Below, piece by piece: positions 1-8,800 of a stretch of DNA of 64,000 bases; positions within the stretch are counted from its first letter, which is position 1; every line of letters starts with the position of its first letter. Source of the DNA: a virus; IMG/VR virus record IMGVR_UViG_3300042465_003746, positions 1 to 64,000 of that record, one strand, 5' to 3'. The notes beneath the pieces were generated by a model, which did no database searches, was not told where the DNA came from, and saw only the letters and a list, made by a program, of their open reading frames with translations. Position numbers and translations under genes: made by a program.

Positions 1-3000
1 TTCCTTAGTAAGCAAGTTAATAAATTTAAGAATCCAGAATTACTACAAGAATATTTAGAAGAAGTTGCAGGTGATAATTTAATAAGCAATTTGCCATTCT
101 TAAAGGATTTATCCAATGATGACTCTGATGTTAATGGTTTATTAGAAATTTCTATACTAGATGGTTTATCTAGAAAAGGTAAGAAGCGTTCAGTAAGTTA
201 CGGGGATATGTCAGATATTGAGATGACTGCTGTAGAATTAGCTATGTTTTACAACTCTGCTAATAAAAAAGGAGTTAGTCGTTTTAAATTACCTATTCCT
301 TCAAACTCAACTACTTTACCTTTTATAACTTCTCGTAGTTACGCTAAAGAGGAAGTAATAACTAGATTAGTAGATACCGCAAGAGCAGAATTCTCTAGAA
401 TTATTAAGTTAAAACATAGTGCAGGTACAGACTTAGCCCTTATTCCTAATTATATGGAAAGAGGTAGTAAGTATCAAATACTATCTTTCTTAAATAATAC
501 CCTAGATACTTCTAAAGGATTTGATGAGGCTTTGGTAACAGCAGAAGTTACTAAATTTTTAGAAGGAAAATTCTTAGCCGATCATATTGAAGCTTACAAA
601 ACTAAGGGTATTATCAAAAGCGTAAACCCTACTACAGGTGAGATAACATTTGCAGATAAATTAATTTCTGCTAAAGTAGCAAATAAAACAGAATTCTTTT
701 TGGACTATTTATATAATACTTATTATATGAATACGCAGTTGACTACTCTATTAGGAGGAGACCCTGCTTTCTATAAGAACACAGTAAACTACCAAAAAAG
801 ATATAAGCAAATAATGAGTCCTGGTACTTATACCGATACTACAAATATTGCTGATAACTACGGAGCCATTATTTTAAATGACGAAGAATTCCCTACTGCA
901 AAAGAAGTAGTAGATAATATTGTATCAATACTAGAAAGTTCTAATTTGCCTAAAGAAGAAATAGATGACTTAGTAACTATGTGGAAAACTAAGAAACACA
1001 ATCTTACTGACGGTGCTACTATCATTGGTGTTAAAAGAAAAAAACAACAGTTAGAAGGACTCCAAAGATGGACACCTGAGCATGAAGAAGCTTATCAAAG
1101 AGAGATAAAAGCACTTCCTGCGTTACCTAATGCATTAAATTTATTCTCTCCAGAAAAACCTTTTATCTTTGCTCAAAGAATTGTAGACGGCACAGTTGTA
1201 CCTTTCCAAGGTAAAAACTCTGAGGTAACTCTTACTAGAGCACTTGCCTATAAGACTGACTCAGATGGTAAAATCTTATTCCCTAAATTAGTAGCTCTTT
1301 ACGATGTACTAATGAATGGTATAGAAGACGAAGACGGAAACATTACTGAAGTAGATGCCGCTATGTTTGAATCTGCAGTAAAAGTAGGAGCAATAGGTAA
1401 TACTACTACCCCTAAAGGAAAAGTACGTTTTAGCGAGTTTTTAGAGCAGAAAGACGGTACTTATCAATTATCTCCAGGAGCACATGTATTATCTCTTAAA
1501 ACAGAGGAATGGAGATTACAGCAAGAAACTCCTGAGCACTTTATTGATGCAGAAGGTAACTTTGGTACTCAGCTAAGAAATCTTGCTATTGGGGATATGG
1601 ATCTTGAGGGCACTTATGATATCAATGGTACAAATATGAAAGGTTACGAAGTAGCTAAAATGTACCAAGAACTAATTGCAGAAGATTTAAAAGCTTCTTT
1701 TGAAGAGTTAAAAAGTGTATTTGAAAATGAAGATGGTACTATTAACTATGAACGATTAGCAGAAATGCTAAGAAAAGAAGTTATTAATAGAGATATGGGG
1801 CAAGAATATTTAGATGCCCTAGAACCTATTAAAAAAATTATAGAAGGTAAAGAAACTATTACTACTACTCTTCCTTTATATCATCCTCTTATTTCTTATA
1901 AGATGATGGCAGTACTAAATTCATTCTTTAAGAACCGAGTTACTAAACAAAAGATTGCAGGTGGAGCAGTAATTAACGCTTCTTCTTATGGTGTAGATAA
2001 AACCCTTAAATTTGAAGTAGATAAAAAGCTTGGTAAAATTACTTTAGAGGCAATGATGCCTTGGACTTCTAGAAAGTACTTCCCATTAGATGCTAACGGA
2101 GAAGTAGATATCGAAGCTATTAAATTATCAGCACCTGAATTACTTAGCATTATTGGCTATAGAATTCCTACGGAAGATAAATACTCTGCCTTTAATATTA
2201 GAATAGTAGGATTTACTCCTCCAAATATGGGAGGTATGATGATGCTACCTAAAGAAGTAACTACTTTGGCAGGTCTGGATTTTGATATTGATAAGATGTA
2301 CATGATGGCTAGATCTTTCTATGTAAATAAACAAGGAAAACCTAAGTACATTAAGTATATTGACAAAGTAGAGACTGAGGAACAAGCACAAGAACTTGCT
2401 AAAAATATCTTTAGTAATTTCCAAGACTATAAAAGATTTGTAAATAAAAATGTAGATGCCAAAAACATAAATAAAATGTTAGAGGGTCGTACAGAATTAT
2501 TAGATAAATTAGCTCTTGACCCTGTTATAATGGCAGATAAAGAGGATATCAGTAAATCTATTAAAGAATTAAAAGAAGAGAAAAAAGCTGCTATTAAACT
2601 TCACGGTCCAGATAGCAAATTTGTGCAATATATTCAAGATAGTTTAGACGAATTATACGTAGCAATTTCTGATGCTATTCCATTTAATGAAACAGAAACT
2701 CCTTTAACAGCAAAGCACGAAGAAGCTATTAATTTTATTGCTAAGAAATTACTATCAGAAGATTTTAATGCTGCAGAATTTAACTCTTCTAAGGCTAGAG
2801 ACAATAAGAAATTAGAAATACTTAAAGGTATTTTTGAAAATAAAAACACTGCTTTATCAATACTTAACCCTGGAAACTTTGATTCTCTTAAAGAAGGAGC
2901 TGCTAGAATTAGATTATTACAAGCAGGTAAAAAAGTAGCAGGGTTATCTAAGGCAGAATTAGTTAAAAATGCAGAAGAACTAGATAACGAAGAGGACTTT

Positions 3001-5850
3001 AATATTAACTATCCATCTACACAGTTAGAGTTATTTAGAAGAAACATGACAGGTAACCAATTGATTGGTATTTTTGCTAATCATAATACTCATCATGCTA
3101 AAGCTCAATATACAGATTTACAATTAAAAGAGCCGATTTTCTTTAATGAAGAACAGTTCTATTTATTAAATCAAACTACTAATAATAAAGGAGTTCGTAT
3201 TTCTAAATCTTTGGCATCTGATTTAGCAGCTGTAGTAGATACTGCAAGTGATCCATTAGCATCTTTCCTAAACATGAATACTTTTACTGCTAATACTCAA
3301 GCTTTGCTAGAGAGATTAGGAGTAGATAATAGAACAATTTTTGCTTTCTTAAATCAACCTATTATATTAGAATTAACTCAAACATATTTTAATGATAAAG
3401 GAGGTCTAGCTGATGCTAAACAATTTAGAGAGATACAAGCTAGTTGGAAGAAAAAACTTGAGGATAAATTAGAAAACGCAGATATCAAAGTAGAGGACTT
3501 ACTTAAAGATCTTAACTTTTCTACTGCAGAATTAGAATCTTTTATTTATCCTAGTGGAACATTAGAATATTACCAAACCCAGTATCGAGCAATTCATGCT
3601 TTCCAAAAATATTATAATATAGCACTAGAATTAGGAGAAGGTATTCAAGCAGCTAAAGCTGATACAACGGGAGTAGGACCTTCTATGGCCACTAACTACA
3701 CTACTATTAACAAACAAACTAAATTAAGTAGAAAAGTTAAAGCAGGTAGCAATACTATTATTGGATTAGAAGAAGTATATAAAACAGGTCCTCGTCAAAT
3801 TATGATGGCGGCTTTTAATAAATACGGATTAGAGGGCGCAGTAACTGTACTTAACAAAATATTCCCTTCAATAGGATCTATAAGTGAAGAGGGGGTATTA
3901 ACTTATTCTTCTCTAGGAGACCTTAAGAATTGGTTTAGTGATCAAAAAGGAGATTTCTTTAGCTTAACAGAGAAAGAAGCTCAAATGGTAGATATCAATT
4001 ATATTAACTTCATTGCAAGTGGATTCCCATTCTTTGAATATAGTCAAGGTAAAGATATTCTAACTAATTTACCTGACTCTTTAGTAAAGTTTAAGAAAAC
4101 TTTACCTAAGAATTCTTCATTTATTCCTTTATTAGATTCTCTATATGTTGTAGAAGGAGATAGTAATTCTTCTGTTAGGAGAATAGAATTCTATACTACA
4201 GGCAAAAAGCCTTTAGACATACAAAGAGCTAAAGAAGCTTGGGAAAGAATGTTAACTGATAAAGACCCAGCTGTTAAAGAAATGGCTCTTAAGTTAGTTC
4301 AATATACTTTTTTCTCTGCAGGTTACGGATTTGGTCCTTTTACTTTCTCTAATATGGTTCCTGTTAAATTTTGGACAGATAGTTACCAAATAGCTAACAA
4401 CATAGTAGATACTAAAGGAAGACCTTTTAATGATTTCCTTGCTGATGCATTAAGTTCAGATTTTTTAAAGAATGATGAAGCTAGAACTAATAGATTCAAG
4501 AAACAGTTTATGCAGAATCATGCTGATAAAGAACAATTTACTAAAACAGTTAAAGTAGATGTGAATAAAATATTTACTCCTAAAGCAGGAAGAACTGCGG
4601 AGCAAATGGATTACGACACTACAATGGCTGCTAGAAATGATAAAAGTGGTATTATAGTAACTAGAAAAGGAAACTTAATAGTTAACAAAAAGAAGAATCC
4701 TCAATTACTTCCTTTTGGAGAAAAAGCGGCTCCTATGAAATACATAAAAGTATTTAATAAAACAGGGGGAGGTCATATGTTGTTTGAATATAAAGAAACT
4801 GCATTTGACCAAAAAAACAATGCTTTATACGAAGGACAATCAAATATAGACACCGTTACTTACTTTCCTATTCCTGTTTTAGGTGCATCTAATTTTGTAT
4901 TAGAATTTAATTTCTACGATGATATTAATGAAACTTCTGTGCCTAAAAAGAAAAAGATTATAGCTAAAGGCCCTATAGCACAGATGGAAGCAGAGATGGA
5001 TAAATTAACAGATGACGCTATAATGATGGGGGTAGAACAAGATGCTATGCAAGATATAAGTTCTTTAAAACCTACTGTTGCTCCAACTACTCAATCATCT
5101 ACTAGTTTGCCTAGAGCAGAAACTAAGATTAATATTTATGCAAGTACAGGAGAAAATGCTGAGTTAAGTAATTTTGCTAATAGACCTTTTCTTACAACAG
5201 GTAATTTAAAGTTTAATACTGTAGAAGGAGCTTTTCAATATTGGAAAGTACTTTTTACAGACGGTGCTTATACAATAGAAGAAGCAGACGCTTTATTAGA
5301 AAAATTACAAAATGCAACAGGAGCAGAAGCTAAAAAAATAGGACGTACTATTAAAAATTTAAACACTGCTAAATGGGATGCATATTCTAGTAGAGGTATG
5401 AAAAAACTTTTATTAGAGTCTTTTGAACAAAATCCAGATGCACTTGCTAAATTACTTGCAACAGGTAATGCTACTCTTACACATACCCAAGATAAAGGCA
5501 AATGGGGTACTGAGTTTCCTAAACTACTTATGGAAGTAAGAGATGAACTTAAAACTACTCAACCTGCTGCTGCTAATAAACCATTAAGTCTAGCGCAGAT
5601 GGCAGATACAGGACTTACAGCAAAGCAAGAAGGAACTACTCCTGCAACACCAAAACCACTTACACTTTCCCAAATGGCTGATGTAAATGCAAAAGAACCT
5701 ATGGGATTATTTGAAAAATTAGAATCAAATGATTTTGAAGAATATACTAAAGCAGGTGGTACAGAGTTAAGTAAAAAAGATTTCTTATCTTTAAGCCGTC
5801 AAGAGCAAGCTAATGCAATATATCAAGCTAAAAATTGTAAAAACGGTTAA
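1..5850 (+). CDS. Virion RNA polymerase large protein with C-terminal NADAR domain (5' end outside window)
   Basis: The reading frame is open from the first base, so the gene starts upstream; 1949 residues are visible. Numbering from base 1, a double-psi beta-barrel signature is seen: RIPT at 721-724 and the metal-binding DFDID at 760-764, the catalytic motif of crAss-like virion RNA polymerases such as phi14:2 gp66. A lysine-rich segment (FKNRVTKQKIAGG) upstream may belong to the second barrel. Residues about 1709-1850 look like a NADAR domain: ELSNF (1721-1725), TVEGAFQYWK (1740-1749), then a KWD...M block and a KWG. Between and after lie low-complexity linkers with a repeated KPL(S/T)L(A/S)QMAD motif. 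It is followed after 2 bases by the second giant gene. The polymerase call rests on family knowledge; fusion to NADAR is read directly from one uninterrupted frame. Confidence 0.87.
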   Translation, partial: FLSKQVNKFKNPELLQEYLEEVAGDNLISNLPFLKDLSNDDSDVNGLLEISILDGLSRKGKKRSVSYGDMSDIEMTAVELAMFYNSANKKGVSRFKLPIPSNSTTLPFITSRSYAKEEVITRLVDTARAEFSRIIKLKHSAGTDLALIPNYMERGSKYQILSFLNNTLDTSKGFDEALVTAEVTKFLEGKFLADHIEAYKTKGIIKSVNPTTGEITFADKLISAKVANKTEFFLDYLYNTYYMNTQLTTLLGGDPAFYKNTVNYQKRYKQIMSPGTYTDTTNIADNYGAIILNDEEFPTAKEVVDNIVSILESSNLPKEEIDDLVTMWKTKKHNLTDGATIIGVKRKKQQLEGLQRWTPEHEEAYQREIKALPALPNALNLFSPEKPFIFAQRIVDGTVVPFQGKNSEVTLTRALAYKTDSDGKILFPKLVALYDVLMNGIEDEDGNITEVDAAMFESAVKVGAIGNTTTPKGKVRFSEFLEQKDGTYQLSPGAHVLSLKTEEWRLQQETPEHFIDAEGNFGTQLRNLAIGDMDLEGTYDINGTNMKGYEVAKMYQELIAEDLKASFEELKSVFENEDGTINYERLAEMLRKEVINRDMGQEYLDALEPIKKIIEGKETITTTLPLYHPLISYKMMAVLNSFFKNRVTKQKIAGGAVINASSYGVDKTLKFEVDKKLGKITLEAMMPWTSRKYFPLDANGEVDIEAIKLSAPELLSIIGYRIPTEDKYSAFNIRIVGFTPPNMGGMMMLPKEVTTLAGLDFDIDKMYMMARSFYVNKQGKPKYIKYIDKVETEEQAQELAKNIFSNFQDYKRFVNKNVDAKNINKMLEGRTELLDKLALDPVIMADKEDISKSIKELKEEKKAAIKLHGPDSKFVQYIQDSLDELYVAISDAIPFNETETPLTAKHEEAINFIAKKLLSEDFNAAEFNSSKARDNKKLEILKGIFENKNTALSILNPGNFDSLKEGAARIRLLQAGKKVAGLSKAELVKNAEELDNEEDFNINYPSTQLELFRRNMTGNQLIGIFANHNTHHAKAQYTDLQLKEPIFFNEEQFYLLNQTTNNKGVRISKSLASDLAAVVDTASDPLASFLNMNTFTANTQALLERLGVDNRTIFAFLNQPIILELTQTYFNDKGGLADAKQFREIQASWKKKLEDKLENADIKVEDLLKDLNFSTAELESFIYPSGTLEYYQTQYRAIHAFQKYYNIALELGEGIQAAKADTTGVGPSMATNYTTINKQTKLSRKVKAGSNTIIGLEEVYKTGPRQIMMAAFNKYGLEGAVTVLNKIFPSIGSISEEGVLTYSSLGDLKNWFSDQKGDFFSLTEKEAQMVDINYINFIASGFPFFEYSQGKDILTNLPDSLVKFKKTLPKNSSFIPLLDSLYVVEGDSNSSVRRIEFYTTGKKPLDIQRAKEAWERMLTDKDPAVKEMALKLVQYTFFSAGYGFGPFTFSNMVPVKFWTDSYQIANNIVDTKGRPFNDFLADALSSDFLKNDEARTNRFKKQFMQNHADKEQFTKTVKVDVNKIFTPKAGRTAEQMDYDTTMAARNDKSGIIVTRKGNLIVNKKKNPQLLPFGEKAAPMKYIKVFNKTGGGHMLFEYKETAFDQKNNALYEGQSNIDTVTYFPIPVLGASNFVLEFNFYDDINETSVPKKKKIIAKGPIAQMEAEMDKLTDDAIMMGVEQDAMQDISSLKPTVAPTTQSSTSLPRAETKINIYASTGENAELSNFANRPFLTTGNLKFNTVEGAFQYWKVLFTDGAYTIEEADALLEKLQNATGAEAKKIGRTIKNLNTAKWDAYSSRGMKKLLLESFEQNPDALAKLLATGNATLTHTQDKGKWGTEFPKLLMEVRDELKTTQPAAANKPLSLAQMADTGLTAKQEGTTPATPKPLTLSQMADVNAKEPMGLFEKLESNDFEEYTKAGGTELSKKDFLSLSRQEQANAIYQAKNCKNG

Positions 5851-5852
5851 TT

Positions 5853-8800
5853 ATGTCCCATTGTATAAATACTTCCCATCCTGAATACCAAGAGTTACTA
5901 CTCCAAAGTAACTTAATGCCTGCTATTTTAAAAGCTAAAATAGCTACTTGGATGGATAATAATACTGCAGATAGATTTCCTACTATAGTAGAATTACTTA
6001 ATCTTGGAGAAGTAAATCAAACTTTAAGAGTGGTAGATGCTCTTTCTAAGATTCAAAGAGGATTATTTACTCAAGATAAATTGCAAGGTTGGTTAAATGA
6101 CTTGCAAAAACAAGGGGTTTCAAATGACCAATTAGAGATTTTTAAAGAGGTTGCTAAACCAGGAATGTCTAAAGATGAGATAGCTACTTCTATTGCTGCT
6201 ACTTATAGTTATACTATTGAAATTAATACTGCTACAGAGACAGCAAGTGGTGCTAATAGAATAGCAGGATACAATAATGATAATATTGATGTAAATAGTT
6301 TATATATTAAAGAAAGTGACTTTAGAGATTTTATTGTTAAAGATAAAAACGGAATGTTGTTAAGTCCTATAGCATATAAAACAAGACAAGAAGCACAAGA
6401 AGCCATAAATAATATTGGAAAAAAACCTTCTCAATATTACTCAAATCTAACAGTTCCAGGTGGTACTAATTATACAGAGAATGAAATAGCTACTCCTGAT
6501 ATTACGCCTAGTATAAAAGGACATGCTCAGTTTGCTACAGATAAAGGTATTGGGTGGTTTAGAAGTGATGAAACAAGTCCTTATTCTAATACATTAGGAT
6601 TTGATGTAGACGCAATGACAGAAGAAGAGTATGATAATTATTTAAAAAATTATCCTAAAACTCGTAGAATACTAGAAGTACAATCTGATTTATTTCAGAA
6701 AGGTAGAGATAAAGAAGATTTAGTAGGATTACCTGAAAAAGACTCTAATAAATTAGTATTAGAATCTGAAAAATTAATGAGAGATTATGAGATTGGAAAA
6801 ATTACTATTGAAGAGTATAAACAAAAAACACAAGAACTAGTTGACGCTGCTCCAAAAAAAGATGTTTCTAAAAACCAATTCCTACAACTCCTAAACAAAG
6901 ATAATAATTGGGTAACGTTCTTTGTTAAATCTATTATACAAGATTCTGCTAAAAAAGGTTATGAGAAAGTATTATTTCCTTCTGGTGATACAGCTAGTAA
7001 AATAGAAGGACATACAACATTAGAAGAGTTTAAGAAACAGAAAGAAGCTAGAATTAAAGATCTTGAAAATAAATTAAATGATAAATTTGTAGCTGTTAGA
7101 GAAGATGATAATTTTGGTGCTTTAGATCAAGAGTTTAATACTGTTCAAGAAGCTCAAAAGTTTGCTAATGATAATACTACAAGTACAGAAATTTGGACAG
7201 TTAGACCAATTAAAGTAGATAAAGAAAGTATTAATAATGAAATAAACCAACTTAAACAAGAACTTGCAAATGTAGAAGGTCCTCAAGGATTTGGTGCTCT
7301 TAAACCTATCTATAACTTCTATGAAAACACTGTAAAAAACATTCTTAATAAACAATACGGTAAAGATAATGTAAAAGTTATTACAGATGAATACGGTAAT
7401 ACTTGGAATGAGTTAGATATTAAAGAACAAAGAGACCAGGGAACTATTTTATATAATCTTCCTAAAGAAACCCCTTTAGCAGCTAAAGCTAGAATACTTA
7501 AAAAAGTTAATGCTAAGAAAGATGGATATGTTTCTCCTTTTAATTATGGAGAATTATTAACATTAGTAGGAAATTATAATAAGACACAGCCTCAGACATC
7601 TTTAAAAATGTTTAAAGCCCCTTCAGGAGATTATTACATTAAAATTGTGGACGAAGCTATGCAGCTTAGTTCCACTACTAATGAAAAACCCCTAAAAGAA
7701 TTAGAGGATAAATTACGTACTTGGGCAGAAACTAATAGTATCTCTATAGAAGCTATAGAAGATCTAATGAAAAGGTTTGAAGGAAGGTACCACGAAGGAG
7801 CACTCGGTGTAGCAGATTTTGCTAATTTATTAATAGGTATAGCAGATGGAAGAAGTCTAGACACTTTGCCTGAAGAAATTGCCCACTTTGCTGTTAGAAT
7901 ATTAAAAGATAAAGGAGATATTTCTGTACTTAGAGCCTTAGATGCAGTGCATTTAACTCCTGAGTATGCAGGAGTACTAGAAGAATACAAAGATGTTTAT
8001 ACAGAAGAATCTCAATTTAGAGAAGAAACTTTAGGTAAAATACTAGCCAAAGAAATAGTAGGTCAGTATACTAAGCCAGAGATTATCAGACCAGAGACCA
8101 GAGGATTTTTTGCTTACCTAAATGCTATAAAAGAGAAGTTCCTAAAATGGGCCAAAACTACTTTTAGTCGGGGAGCCAAAGCAAGAGTAGAATTAGAGAA
8201 TTTTATTAATCCTTTGGCAAAATCTATATTAGCAAATGAAGTACTAGGAACTTTAAATAGAGAACAACAAGATGTTCTATATCAATTAGAGTCAGAGGAA
8301 GACGAAGAAGTTTACGAAGAAGAATTTGAAGAATTAGATGTTGACCCTATTATAGCACAGAAGCAAAAGTTTTTATTAGAAGCTAAGGCGCAGTTAATAG
8401 AAAGAATGGCTCTTCTTGAAAGAGGTATTAAGAGTCAGACTACAATTGATCGATTAAAAGTAGAGATAGATTCCCTAGAATATAAAATAACCAAAGGAGA
8501 ATTAGATGCTGCTATTGCTAGTTTTGTAAAATTAGCACAAGGAGAGTTAAGTCAGATTTATAATTTACTAGAAAAAGGAATAGATAATAAGAAAATAAAT
8601 CCAGGGGTAATAGTAATGTCCAAGGGATTTATGGATATGTATTCTAATTTATTTACTACCTTCTTAGCAGACATCTACGAATGGGGTATTCCTAAAGAAG
8701 AGAGAGGCGAGTTAGTAAATGCTATACAATCTGCAGGAACTCTTATATCTGCTATGAATCCAATGCTCCATACCTTAGCAAGAAGGGAAGGAATCAAAAC

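Noticed and set aside
7634-7990. 118-residue minus-strand frame inside the giant virion gene
   Set aside because: It is a shadow of the strong plus-strand reading frame and has no recognisable features.
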